Positions 1 through 11,824 of a stretch of 64,000 bases of DNA are shown here, in pieces. Below the pieces are notes generated by a model that was not told the DNA's origin, did not search any database, and worked only from the letters and a program-made list of their open reading frames with translations. The stretch's first letter is position 1. Every line of letters begins with the position of its first letter. Source of the stretch: Butyriboletus loyo (lineage: Eukaryota > Basidiomycota > Agaricomycetes > Boletales > Boletaceae); the NCBI GenBank assembly GCA_038093515.1, contig JBBPSI010000017.1:62001-126000 (forward strand), read 5' to 3'. The position numbers and the translations under genes are program-made.

Positions 1-2693
1 AGGCGATTGGTATCGCAGACCGTTTTGATGAATTTCGACTTCGCCCGGTAATCGTTTCCCGTCGAGAGCAGGCCGCACGAACACTTCGGGGACCTTGTGA
101 GGTCTCCTCCCTTTGAGCTCTACTAGGACATCTTGCTCGACGACGTCTGCCATCTCCTTTTTTTGTTGTTCCCGCTTGTTGACCTCTTTTTTCAGATCCG
201 TAATTTGTTTGGAAATTTGGTCAAAGCGGTGGCCATCTAACGAACGGTAGGTCACGGAGCGGACGAAAGTCGCGTCAGGATCCTCAAAGGGCTAGGTGTT
301 GAATGACATGTTAGCGTGTCATAACGTATGGAGGAATGGAACGCACAGTCTCGTCCTTCTTTCCGGCGAGCTGACCAGGCGTCTGGAAATTAATACGAAG
401 GTACGTATAGTCGCCCTCATCGTTTTTGCTGACATTTTTGATTGTGTTGATATGGAAGGGTACCGCGAACCCGTGCATAGGAAGGATGATCGTTTGAGCT
501 TTGCGGTCGACGGATATCTTTGAGTCGCCTCAACATAGACATCCCAATGTATGTTACACGTCCAATCACTCACCCGCAAGGTCTCCGCTTCCTTTGGCAA
601 TGCACCCTCACCCTTGTAGCTCTGAAACCGCTTCCACCCTTTCCCCTCCTTCTCACCAAACCCACCTCCTTCTTCCGAGTACTTGGCAAGACCAGCAGCT
701 TGCAAACTTCCATGCAGCTCCGTTTGATGCTCCTTGATTTTGGCGGTCGTCGTCTGCAACACTTCATCTTGAACAGCACTGCGCGTCTTGTTACGCAATA
801 CTTTTCCACCCACAGTCTTGTTCTTTCCAGGTGAACCGTTGACAACAGGTTTTGTCGGAGGTGCCTTAGCAACCTTTGACGGCTTTACATCCTCTTCCTC
901 GGCTGTGTTCAGGAAGAAGAGCGTTTCTTTTGATGATTTGACGCCATCGGTGAGAAAGGTCGCCTTATCGGGACCCACTCGGACAGTATCGACAAGGTGC
1001 AATGCGTACCTACATCGAATGCGTCATAAGGCAATCGTTGGAAATGTTGTAGAGGACCCACTTCTTTCCAGACTCGTCCACGAGATCGGAGAATCCCAAT
1101 ACCAAATTGAACACCATACTCGTTTTGAGTTGGCGCCCGTTCTTAGATGAGAGAAGATACGCCGAGTCCCTGAACTCGATGCCAATCTATGACGCGGTCA
1201 ATTTCCCCCGACCTTGCGAAAATAACAAAGTGGACGTACTCCCGATCCCAGGTTCTTGACAAAGTTTTTCTCCAGCTCTGGCTTCTTCTCCCGGACATAT
1301 TCTACGGCAAACTGATACACATCGCGCAGCGTCTTTCCGTCCTTCATTTCTCGTACCACCTCAGACTGTAGGGAGACCAAGAGATTATAAATCACCTCTT
1401 GTTCCTGTGTAGAGTCAAGTACTGCTACTAGTGAGGCGAAGGTCTGCGCTGACCTTTGAGGGATCGACGATGATACTACGCCCAAGGTTCGCGCAGTAGC
1501 CTTTGTAACGCATCCCAACGGCGATAAGAAACACGCCCTTGTGAGCTATGAGATCTGTCGACGATTCGGCAGTCGAGCGAAGGTCGTAGCCTGTGCTCGT
1601 AGACCGAGATTGGATAATGGGAGTGTAACAGAACTCTGTCGCCCCCCAATCGACCTGAATAGGATCTTATGAGCATTACATGGACACGCACAATAAGCAC
1701 AAGAACGCACATCGCTCAGCCCACGTCCCTTGCTCCACACCTTCATATCGGGCCCTTTCGCACCTTCTTCATCCCCTGTTCCTATCCGCGACTCGATTTG
1801 GCCAGCGAATTGCTCGTGCGTGATCTTAGCTTCTTTGTCTAGTATCGTCTCGAGCTTGAGCACGATGTGCTGAATAAGTAGTGTCGACGTCAGGTTCGCA
1901 GCGGTGCGGATAATTTTCTGCCAAAGCAATATGAGAATACAAGTATCACCTCGTATCAGTTGGTGATCTCACTAGTTCGTCTTCGTCCCTGACCGCCATT
2001 ACAGTCGAGAGTGCCGGGGCCATGTCAACCTGTTCAGGTTTGTTCTCGAGCTTATCTATACCTTGATTCCATTCATTGACTAAATTTCCATGATACGTTT
2101 CTTTGACGAGTGTGCCAACACGCGTGTACGTCGAATATGCCTTAATGAACTTGAGGAGGGCGTCCGTGGGTGGTTCTTTCGCCTTGGCTTGAATCAAGAT
2201 CTCGATCGGCACCGGCGGACTCCCATCTTTTATTTGTTGTAGCACTTTGGCTAGGACATCGCAAACGTGTGTTAGGACGACGACGCGGCGCATCCAAGTC
2301 CAACGCGTACCTTTACTTGCGGAGCACAGAATGAGAAGTGTCTCCTTTTGGAAAAGCAAGAAAGTCGAGGGGAACTCGTAGCCAAGTAACCATGTCTGTG
2401 CGAGAGCATAGCAGGTCAGCTACAGCGCGGCAGACCCACGTCCGACTCACCTGAAACGCCGTGCCTTTTCGAACGGGCTCATCCTCAGCCGCGGGATCCC
2501 CGGAAAGCAGCAAAAGCGCTTCTGTGTTCGCGATTGAACCCAGGTCGTCATTGTGACTCGCATTCTGGAAAGCGACCGCGATGAAGGTTAGTGTATGCAC
2601 AGCGCACAAAGAAAACAACATACGCACGTTCCAGCCGTCGTAGATGCTCTTTAGACGAGCGTTTATGAGGGTCTTGTTGAGTTGTACTGCCAT
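1..2693 (-). CDS. SPT16: FACT complex subunit Spt16 (N-terminal part, cut by window edge)
   Basis: Histone chaperone subunit of FACT, which loosens and rebuilds nucleosomes during transcription and replication in the nucleus. The start (M-A-V-Q-L-N) is at 2693. The first exons read as the Spt16 N-terminal pita-bread (aminopeptidase-like, catalytically dead) domain, with [10 protein letters not shown] and an ARYKGYC-like stretch (here GMRYKGYC) near 1500-1600. A charged linker with KNKTVGG follows, then the [29 protein letters not shown] and HINTIKNVS stretches of the middle domain near 1-480. The gene runs off the left edge, so the PH-like and acidic C-terminal parts are missing. At least six short introns interrupt it. 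YJU2 starts 164 bp away on the other strand. Assignment is firm; exon borders are approximate. Confidence 0.93.
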
Positions 2694-2857
2694 GTTGCCC
2701 TTGGACAGTGTATTGTAACGATGAGAAGGCGAGCAGGGCGACGAGGAAAGATGTAGTAAGGAGCGTAGCGCGCTGGTGGCCAGAAATTTACAATGCGTTC
2801 ATCAAAGGACGTGCATTAGTCAGCACTGCCATCCACGCTTCTCTCCGTTCCACAACC
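2694..2857. promoter_or_regulatory. Divergent promoter between SPT16 and YJU2
   Basis: Only 164 bp separate the two divergent start codons, so this interval must hold both 5' leaders and core promoters. I see no clear TATA box. The bidirectional role is inferred from spacing alone. Confidence 0.5.
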
Positions 2858-3891
2858 ATGTCTGAACGAAAAGGTATGCATTCTGAGCGTTCCGTGGGCA
2901 ACATTCACTGACGATCTTGTAGTATTAAACAAGTACTTCCCCCCTGACTTTGATCCTTCGCTCATTCCGCGAAGAAAAGGGCCCAAGAACTCGCAACAGG
3001 TCGTCCGTCTCATGGCGCCCTTCTCGATGTGAGTGTTGCCCATCACTTGCCCACCTTATATCACTAATCAGATATACAGGCGATGTAACACCTGTGGAGA
3101 GTATATCTACAAAGGTAAAAAATTCAACGCGCGTAAAGAGACCGTCGACGGAGAAGATTATTATGGCATCAAGATCTTTCGATTCTACATCAAGTGGTGG
3201 GTGCTGTCTCGGTCATCACTTTCGACTCCCCACTAACCACGTCTACAGCACCCTATGTTCTGCAGAAATTACGTTCAAAACAGACCCAAAGAATACCGAC
3301 TATACAGCGGAACATGGCGCATCGCGTAACTTTGAGCCATGGAGGGATGAACAAGAAGGTCAGGAAGAGGATCGTCTCGCACGGCTGGAAGAAGAAGAGA
3401 ACAATCCCATGAAAGCGCTCGAGAACCGAACAGTTGATGCGAAACGGGAGATGGACATTCTCGATGCCCTACAAGATATCCGTGCCAGGAATGCCAGAAA
3501 CGAACGTGTGGGACACTCTGTCGATTTGGTTGCGCGCATACGGGCGGAGGATTTAGAGACAGAGGAAGACCAGCAACGGAGAGAAGACGAGGACGAGGAC
3601 GAGAAACTCGTGCGAGAAGTTTTCTCAAAGGTGTCTTTGCCAGTTCCGCCAGGTGGTCAGTCGTCGAACTCGGGCGAATCACCATCCCAAGTATCAACGT
3701 CACAACCCGTCACCGTTAAACGCAAAGCAGGTGACATAGAGCCCGACCTTCACAGCCTGCTCCCGGAATCCACACGGGAACTTATCAACTCAAAGACGGC
3801 CGTCACTGCACCACTGGCGAAGAAGCCCAAGCCCGATTTAAAATCCAAGCTGGGTATCAAAGTCGCAAGGAAAGGCAAAGTTGCCGTATAG
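2858..3891 (+). CDS. YJU2: Pre-mRNA splicing factor Yju2 (CCDC94/CWC16 family)
   Basis: Yju2 joins the spliceosome at branching and promotes the first transesterification in the nucleus. The start M-S-E-R-K at 2858 is split from [12 protein letters not shown] by a 49-nt intron (GT at 2874). The family core is plain: a zinc-binding [19 protein letters not shown] segment, then FRFYIKCTLC after a further intron, giving two CxxC pairs, and [14 protein letters not shown] charged coiled-coil-like middle ([14 protein letters not shown]) and a basic tail (KSKLGIKV) follow, ending at the TAG at 3889-3891. Three short introns. The convergent phosphoesterase gene ends about 75 bp downstream, so the 3' UTRs probably overlap. 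Confidence 0.93.
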
Positions 3892-3966
3892 GGCCCGGGC
3901 TTAGGTTCTTGGTTTATATTTATCGTCCCTGTAATACTCGTGTGTTTCAAGTATAGCATTTGATAC

Positions 3967-5056
3967 CTAGTTTCGTAGGTCAACCACGATCGCTGACTCG
4001 TTTCTTTCCATGGCCGCATTGACCGACACACGAGGTAATTCCGTGCTTCCTACCTTGTCGACGCGTGCTCCCGCGGCCTCGTGGATATGACCAAAGACAT
4101 GCAATCTACAATTTTTCAGATGGTTCAATCTGGACGAGAGCGTCTGGCACCCAGCATATTTTCCTCTCCTCGTCTTGTCGAGTGTTCCATACGGCGGCGT
4201 ATGGGTGATAAGAATCTCGGTATCGTCAGGTATGCTACCGTATATTGCTGGAGGGGTAAACGTCAGACAAGACGGTAGCATATGAACAAGCATACCTTCG
4301 GCTTCTGTTACAGAATCATATTGAAAGGCACCTTGAACATAGAATGGAGCTGCCTTGAGTAGGAGTCCATGATGAACACAAAATATCACGCTCGGGAGAA
4401 CGGGCACTCACCGGTGACCCATACACTTTCCACACTCTCCCGGTTGGTGCCGTGAAGTGTAAGGGTTCATGCTCAAGATAATGCAGTCCGAAAGACGATT
4501 GGCTGCGCATATATGCTCGAGTTTGATTGATCACCTATCATCACGTCGTCAGAACCTCTTTCGACACGCCGCTAGACAGCGAGACAGACATTGGGATCCA
4601 ACCCCCAAATATCATGTTGACCCCACTTTTCATCTAGACACAGCTGCCAGTGACATCCTTCAATATCAGCATCTCTGCGCGGACAAGTCACAAGGGTATG
4701 GCACGTACGTCATGATTCCCAGCGACGATGCTATAATACGAGTCCATGAAGCAACGCACATGAACAAACCAGGAGCATCGAACCTCGGTGAAACGCACTC
4801 ACATCTTCACGGGGTGATCAAGCGACTTGAGCCACTCGATCGTCGTCGCCAGCTGCGACGAATGTCCCCAACTGCTCAGATCGCCACCATGCAACAGTAC
4901 GTCCCCGGACGGGACGCGATACATGCGTGAGTGTGTGTCCGAGATGCAGACGAAGCGGGTCCAGCTTGGGCCGGGGTGAGGAGGAAGTTGTGTTCCCTCG
5001 ACGTCTACGTGGATGGCGTAGCTTGCTCGACTTTGGAGATTAGAGTCGGTGGTCAT
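3967..5056 (-). CDS. Calcineurin-like metallophosphoesterase (MPPED/239AB type)
   Basis: Predicted soluble metal-dependent phosphoesterase; the substrate cannot be told from sequence. Metallophosphatase motifs appear in order: CISDTHSRM (motif I), DVLLHGGDLSSWG (II), IVAGNHD then LCLDEKW (III, formed by joining exons across an intron at about 4655-4715), ILITHTPP (IV) and HVFGHIHEAAG (V). The metal ligands D, H, GD, GNHD, H and GHxH are all present. It ends in VVDLRN with the stop at 3967. I prefer the Met at 5056 (M-T-T-D-S); an in-frame Met at 5164 would add 36 residues. About five introns. It lies downstream of RPC82 on the same strand with a short gap. Confidence 0.82.
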
Positions 5057-5185
5057 CTCGTACGAGCGTCTGGTCTGAGCGCAGCTTGAGATATACAGCA
5101 CGTCAAGGCTGTGATAACCTGGCCCGATCGAGCATCGAATGTGGTTGGTCGACAAAGAGAGCACCTTGCCACGCTCTATATAGAT

Positions 5186-7417
5186 TCACATATCGTCCGC
5201 ACTACCACCCAGATCAAGGTCTCTCAGAATAAACACCGCTTCCTCTACGCGCATCTCCAACACGCTTAGCATCTCCCGTTTCCGCTCCCACTCTGCTAGC
5301 ACCTCGCGTTCCATCCGTGTCAACAGACTCGCGTCTTGAGCAACGTCCGTTCGCTCCCGTTTCATCAAGACAGCCTTGACGTTGGCCTCTTCTTGCTCCG
5401 CTTGTCGACGCATGCCAATATTGAACAGCGTCTTGTAAAGACTTGCAAGCAGCGCCGAGTACGCTTTTGCAAGGTCAACGTGCCTGCAGAAAGAGTCACC
5501 AAGCCGCTGAGAGGACAGGTTATCATCATTCCAGGGATGACCCACCAAAGATAAAATGTTCGTGTCGGATTGCGGTCTGCACTCCTCGGAACTTCCTGCG
5601 TCGATATCAGAAAGTCAGAAGAGAGCGCGGACAACAGCGGTCGGACGTCCTTGTTAGCCATCATCGCGACCTTGGCCATCTACGACCAAGCAAGACAAGT
5701 TTTCGTTCTCTGGGCTGAATGGGACCACTCACATGTTTCTCGTCCATCTTCCCAACGTCTAACAATAACCTGACAATCCGTACACCATCGTCGCCATGTC
5801 GCTCCCTCGCCACCGCTTCTAATACGCGTCTCCTCAATCGCTTACTAATGGTATCAAACTCGATGTTGATTTTGTTGTCGCCGAGACTAACGTAGGACGC
5901 CGCTTTGCCAACTGGCGTCGGGTTGTCTGCACACGCCAAGAGGCCAAGGTAGTCTCTTATCAGGGAGGAGGTTGAGGGCTTTTTGGACGTAGTCGCGAGT
6001 CCTTCTGACAGGTTCTCGTCGTCCGGAATGTGCACCCTGATGGCAGCAGTAGAAGTAGGGTCTTGGGACAGGAAAGACGTAAGACGTCGATGCCCACAGT
6101 ATGTAAATCCAGATAGACTGTTATACCTGAACGTATCTCAGAAACGGATTTTTGTTTCGACTCAGTCGCTTTGAGAGTGGCTCTCATAACTAGCGCGGCG
6201 CTGTGGTTAAGCCGTTCTTCAACAGCGGTCTCAATGAGCTACGTCTACTTTATCAACTTGAGATCGGGGCATTCGCGTTACGGGATCGTACCTTGTTGCG
6301 GATATGGATGTTAAACTTGTCAAAGTTCACCCGAAAGTAGACTCCGTCCTGCGAGTGCTGAGCATTTACTTTGGAAAGACAGCGAAGCACTTACGTCTAC
6401 CACATCTTCGGCCACCTTGTTTTTCTGCGAAGACGGCCAAGCAGAGATTCAATCTCGACAAGCAACTCTATGGACACGAACAGCCCTACCTTGGACGAGC
6501 GTCCGCTCGGCTGTTCCTTCAGCTTCCGCTTCTAAACTGACCCATCAATCCTTTTCAGAGTGACAGAATCATCCCCAAAGACACACCAATCCAACCTTTT
6601 CTGCCTCCTCCTCTTCTCTTCTAAGCCTTGCCTCAGCGATCACCTTTGCCTCCCGAAGTTCCTTGGCAGTTGGAAAGCCAGAAATTTTGGCCTTTTCTTC
6701 AGCCCCGTATTTTATACGTTTGTCCCGTGGTGAATTGTGTGACAGAATGGTGGATGGTTTGAGATATGATTCCGACACGAGCTTATACAATGATTGTGAA
6801 TGCATGCTGGAACCTATGAAAACACACAAGAAGCGTCGGAATCATACTGAATGAGCCGAAGTATGATACACGATAGAGAACGCACTTTTTGGGTCGTATG
6901 AGGACAGTCGTAATATGATATCTTGTGGTCGAAGCTTTCCATGATCTAACACAATCTGTACGATCTCCGCACCCTGATAACAGTAGTAAAAAAAAGGAGC
7001 ACGACCATCGCTCAGCCTTGTGATGATGGATAGCACACAAAACACGGAGGGGACGTACCGTTCGACCGAAGAGGTTCTCCGCTAACCAAACATACCGCCC
7101 AAACCTTAGCCGCAAGAGACATTCGAGCGTATTGAATTCGAGCATTTCACCTTCATCGTCCGTACGGGAATGCCAGAGAATGTTGTGCTGAATGAGCACG
7201 ATGACGGATGCCCGCACGGTCCGCGGCTTCATCCCGGTGAAACGGACGAGTTGCAGGAGGGATAGTCGACCTCGGGTCAACAGCGCAAACGCGACTTTCT
7301 GGCAAAGAAATGAGGAACAGGGTGCAGGTTTGGCAAGTGAATGCCTACTGCTGTGAGGGGGCCGAAATGTGTGTCTATGATCTGGGCGCACAGACGGCGG
7401 GTGTCTGCGTCGGCCAT
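5186..7417 (-). CDS. RPC82: RNA polymerase III subunit RPC3/Rpc82
   Basis: A Pol III-specific subunit of the Rpc82-Rpc34-Rpc31 heterotrimer, needed for initiation at tRNA and 5S promoters. The start M-A-D-A-D-T-R-R-L at 7417 opens the first winged helix (CAQIIDTHFGPL, LTRGRLSLLQLVRFT, VRASVIVLIQHNIL), matching the family N terminus. Later pieces include LFG..GAEIVQIVLDHGKL, SPRDKRIKYG and ELREAKVIAEARLRREEEE. The typical C-terminal AYSALLASLYKTLFNIGMRR helix is followed by a long coiled coil ending in GGSADDM at 5186. The reading depends on many small introns, so internal borders are uncertain. The interval from here to the next gene upstream (7418-8026) is the likely promoter. Confidence 0.85.
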
Positions 7418-8026
7418 TCGAACGTGTACCGGAGTAAGACAACGTCCTGGGGTTGGGCAGGGCTCACAGTCAAGAAAACTTGTCAGCGACGTGCTCACGG
7501 TAGTATTAGAGTGAGGTCGACATGAAAGTCAAAGTCCTTGGATCATAAGCTAACAAAGATTACACTGATCGTTACACTCTTCTTTGGCTGGCTTTTTTCT
7601 GGACCCGGCAATCGTCGGTTCGACTAAGATGGATTTCTTCAGACGAACGCAAAAGCGGTTACATGTACTCGAACGTGCTTTCACTTTTCAATATCATCCC
7701 TATACAACCTCGTCGTGCCCAAACCTCATGTTGTGCTTCGATTTCATGCTGAAAAGGTTAGTCACGGATACAATGCAAAGCGAATAGAAAAGGAGATGCG
7801 TGGTGTAATGTGACGGACAAGACGCGGAAAAACCTGTGGAAAAAAGTACTTGACCTACTCATGGATGCCTGATGAATGCGATACCAACAAGAGTGTGGAT
7901 GGGGGGAAAATACGTGGACGGAAAGAATAAGTTAGCACTGCACAGGTGCGAAATTGCGCATACACTGTGCAATGACAAGCACGGCGAGGCAGTAGACAAA
8001 GCCGCTGACTGAAGTGGTACATCACA
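7418..8026. other. Intergenic interval, nothing recognised
   Basis: About 600 bp between the RPC82 start and the stop of the upstream acidic-protein gene, both on the minus strand. It should hold the 3' UTR of one and the promoter of the other. Small open frames on either strand show no recognisable motif. Confidence 0.4.
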
Positions 8027-10861
8027 TCATTGAACGCGCGGTCGTTTGGAGCCTGCAGAGACTTGTTTAACACATGATATTAGCAGAAAGCACGCGACGT
8101 ACCTGGTGAATGTCGAGAATCTTCCACATATGCGTCCCCGCTAGGATCCACCTCGTCGTAGCTTCTTTTTGATGACGCTTTGCTCGAGATGGTGACGGAG
8201 CTCTCATTCGAAGCAGCATCTGGATCTATCCAGTCTTCCTCATCCTCCCCTTCGGCGTCTTCATCATTCCATTCATCCCAGGTCTCTTCGTGCTGAAGAA
8301 TGGCTTCAATACTACCTTCCTGTCCGCTCTGTTCAGGGTTAAATGTTCGGTCAAATTCAGCATCTATATTAAACTTGTGAGCGGAAGTGTGAGTGAGAAT
8401 CATAAAAAATCATACCAGCTTCACGTTCCAATATCGAGACAAAGTGGGAATCAGACTCATCGACTTCAGAGAATATTTTTGCTTTGGCAGTGCTTGTCTC
8501 CTGGTTATCTGATACTTGCTCTGCTAGCATCTCATCAGACGAACATACTGAGCTACTCGGGAAGTATACTCACTGTGAACAACTTTATCTGTGGACTCGC
8601 TGGTTGCGAGCTCTTCACTACTCGAGGTTAACTTTTCTTGTTCAGCTGGGAGTTCGAGGGTATATCAGTAATATTGGAGAGGCAACAAAATGTATGGACG
8701 TACGTGATACCGAATCATTGGTGGCGTTGTCATCGGCGAGTTCAAGAACTGCAGAGGCAGGGATCGGGGTGGCCGCAGAGTTGACCTCGTCATCCTCTTC
8801 CGAACCGGGTAAAATAGTCTGGGTTTCGTCCACTGCTGTCGATGTATCTTGCCCTCCTTCCTCGTAATGTGGACGCTCGCCGTATGGGACAGGGGAGGCT
8901 CGCTCTGGAAGGTCCTCACCATATCGTTCATCATACTCCTCCGGTTGAACATAATCCAAATATTCAGTTTGCTCTCCTCCGAATTCCGACTTCTGCCCGG
9001 TAACCGTTGCCGTGGCGTCGGTAACTTCTGCCGTTATATCGTGAAGCTGGTCGGCATCTAGACGGTCGGACTTCGCAGATTCGTCTTCGTCGCCGGTATT
9101 GGTGCCCTCATAATCGTTCTCATCCTCGGGAGCATGTGTTGCGTCCCCAATAACTTCGTGATATTCACCCGCAGGTTCTTGAACAACAGAAGTGTCCTCC
9201 GATTCATAATTCTCCTGTGGAGTGTCCTCAGTTGGTTCGGGATGGAGTACGGGTTCTTTGACGAGTTCTTCGGCTTCTGTGGTAAGCGATACTTCCAAAC
9301 CTTCGGAAACGACCGCGGCGTGTGGGGAGGAGTGGTTGGCTGCTTCCTCTCGTTGAAGCTGAGGTTCTTCACCTGTATCATAATGTTCGTGACGTTCTGT
9401 TCAAGCAAGTGTAAGCTGTCAGGCAATGACAACGGAAGGCATACAAACCATCGTCATGTTCTCCTTGCCCTGTTTCAGCGACCACGTTCAGTCGCTGAAT
9501 CTGCTCTTGAAGTGCGTAATATCGAATAATAAACCGCGGGACAATAGCGCGAAGGAGAAGTCGAAGAGGTCCTGCAAAGTCAGATCCGTCGTGCAAAACG
9601 TTGAGATCGTGTAAACTAATTTCGCGTGAATGCACATTGTCCTGCATAATAATTAGCATGCGGCAGTTTTCCAGTTGAGGGTATTACTGACCTCAGAAAC
9701 TATCAACTGTAGATCGTAGGCATCGACTACGAGTTCACCTTCGAAGCTATGGGGAATGCGAGAAAGTAAACCCTCATCCTGACGCAGCGCCTCAAAGACG
9801 CTACTCAGAGGTTCGTAGTATAGCGTGGGCCGATTCTCAAGAAGTAGCGAATAAATTTTCTGATTGCTGTGGGATTCCTCTGTAGGCTCGCCCTCCACGT
9901 CAGGTTGGTTGAACAACGCAAATCCTGGCTCGGAGAGATCGGCAATAGATAGTAAAACGGCGGGGGGAGGGTCGATGTAAACACCATCCCAAACATGGAG
10001 GGGATCAACGGTCTCCCCATCCGTCACTGGTGCCTGCTCCGCAGCCTTTTCGTCCTGGACTGGAGGACCGCTATCATAAGCGTTTTCAGCGCTTGCAGGA
10101 GGTGCTGATTCAGTGGTCGGTGGCTCTGAGTTTTCGCGCTGAGCCACCTCTAAGCTGGCAGGGTGCTCCTCGGCGACAGGTGGAACATGAGGTTCTGCCT
10201 CATCATGCGCATCCGTAGGAGCCAGCGTTTCAAACGGCTGCCCGTCGGTACGGGCAGTATCGCCTAGCTGCTCGTGGGACTCATTGGCAGGAGGAATGCT
10301 TTCGTCGAAAGCGTCAGTTAGATGCGCCAGATCTGAAGATAGCGCTTCCGAAGAAACAACTTCCGCTGAAGTTGAGGGCGCCACGTGGGGAGCATCAGTC
10401 GACGGGTGGTCAAGGGGTGCGGGATGCACCTCCAACTCCCGCTCGCCCTGCACCTCGGGGAGAGCGGCGTGTTCCGAAACGGCTGGCGACGTCAGTGCTG
10501 GGTGTTCAGGATCGATCGGAACGTCGACGGATGGGTGCAGGGGCTGAGGAGGGACAAGAGGAGAAGGTGCGTGTGATGCGTCGTAAACTTCAATGTCTAG
10601 TAGCTCGTCCCCGTGAGGTCGTTGATATTCAGCTGTTTCGTCAGCCATTTCGTATTCTGCATTATCGCCAACGTATTCTTCCATGTCTATTTCTACGCTG
10701 GCATGTTCGGCGTAAGTAGAAGCAGCAAGGTGGCCATCATGGTCCATCAGTACTTCTGCAAAAAATTCTGCGGAGCCTGTGATGTTCATTGGAACATCGG
10801 GGTCTGAAGAGAAGTCAACCATTTGTGCATCAAACGCATCGATCGATGGAGAGGCCGACAT
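8027..10861 (-). CDS. Large acidic protein of unknown function with a terminal nuclear signal
   Basis: Not recognised as a named family. The start is probably M-S-A-S-P-S-I-D at 10861 (an in-frame Met lies 24 nt upstream). The first 250 residues are acidic and proline-rich, with repeated HP, EH and PP stretches. A conserved-looking block follows: WDGVYIDPPPAVLLSI, YSLLLENRPTLYYEPLSSVFEALRQ, then ELVVDAYDLQLIVSE joined by an intron to DNVHSREISLHDLNVLH, and LRLLLRAIVPRFIIRYYALQEQIQRLN. The next exons (8642-9432 and 8080-8403) are again very Glu/Asp-rich (EWNDEDAEGEDEEDWIDPD). The last intron (GT at about 8102, AG at about 8053) joins DSRHSPG to SKRPRVQ and a stop at 8027-8029, giving a basic C-terminal cluster that looks like a nuclear signal. 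A nuclear chromatin-linked role is a guess. Confidence 0.7.
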
Positions 10862-11041
10862 TACAGTCGCAGCGGAGAGATGCACAGAGTTGGGGAATAA
10901 CAGAGATCGGCATTTGCCTTTCCTTTCGCCGCTGCCTTAGGGCAAGCTTGGTCCGTGCAGATCACGTGGTATGACACGCCACTAGCTCCTTCATCGACGC
11001 CGACACCAACGCCGCCAAGATCGCAAGCTCTTGCTGTCGAG
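10862..11041. promoter_or_regulatory. Divergent promoter, acidic protein / membrane protein
   Basis: 180 bp between two divergent start codons. Shared promoter inferred from spacing; no motif claimed. Confidence 0.4.
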
Positions 11042-11692
11042 ATGGCTGCCGAAGGTCCCCACACAGCGGACGTGGAGTTTCTTGTGCACGCGTGCATGAG
11101 AAAGGGGTACCAACTATTCTCCCTGCTCACCCCACCAGCATACACGGCATTCGTACTCGCGCGCAAAGGCCGAGCTCAGTTCACCATAAATCGCCTCCTA
11201 CGCGCGACTTGGGTTGGAGGAGCAGTCGGTAAGATTCTACCGATTCCTCTTGTGTTTTTGTTCATACTGGTTCAGGATGTGCGGCTGGTGGAGGGTTTGA
11301 ATATGTTCGGTCCGCCAATTCTGGCGAGGTGACCGTCCGAAATAGGCACGTCCGTAGCGCCTACGACGTGCGTTCTCCTTGACTCAACTCGTGTGCATCG
11401 TACTCACCTTTTTGTAGACCGCGTCTTTACGGGAGGACGACCATTCCACCATTGGTGCCTTACTCTTTGCCGTCCTTACCCCCGCCTTATTTTGGAGGAG
11501 GGCTAGTACGATAAATTGTGAGTAGGGTCCAAGTTTCAAGAAACAAAACCCGTTTATACCTCATTTGAAGTGGTGTTAGGCGGTGTTGGCATTGGTTCAT
11601 CTGTTGGTGTCTTGACACATTACGGTCGGACCTTAGCTGGAGACCCACCACCACCAGTCCAAGTCCCTGAAGTCGCTACTCCTTCCACATAG
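11042..11692 (+). CDS. Small glycine-rich membrane protein, unknown function
   Basis: Family name not known to me; it reads like a conserved fungal small membrane protein. The start is M-A-A-E-G-P-H-T at 11042 (an earlier in-frame Met at 10955 is possible). Joining exons at a GT/AG pair after WVGGAVG gives GCAAGGGFEYVRSANSGE, then a further intron leads to TASLREDDHSTIGALLFAV. The last intron leads to LVLGGVGIGSSVGVLTHYGR and a stop at 11690-11692. I see two or three likely membrane segments: around LLRATWVGGAVGGCAAGGG, STIGALLFAVLTPALFW and INLVLGGVGIGSSVGV. These Gly-rich helices recall small mitochondrial or peroxisomal membrane proteins, but location is not shown by the sequence. Roughly 180 residues, four introns. 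Confidence 0.65.
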
Positions 11693-11824
11693 CCGAGAAC
11701 CGTGGTGGACGCCCCCCTCTGGTAATGCCATGGCGCGGGCGACCTCACTTCTCACCACACACTGCATTAGATGGTAAACTTGGCGGTCATTATAATTTAC
11801 CCTACACTGTACACCAGAATTTAA

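Noticed and set aside
319..1002. A 227-codon minus-strand frame as a separate gene
   Set aside because: Its first part is a real SPT16 exon; the rest runs through introns into the wrong frame.
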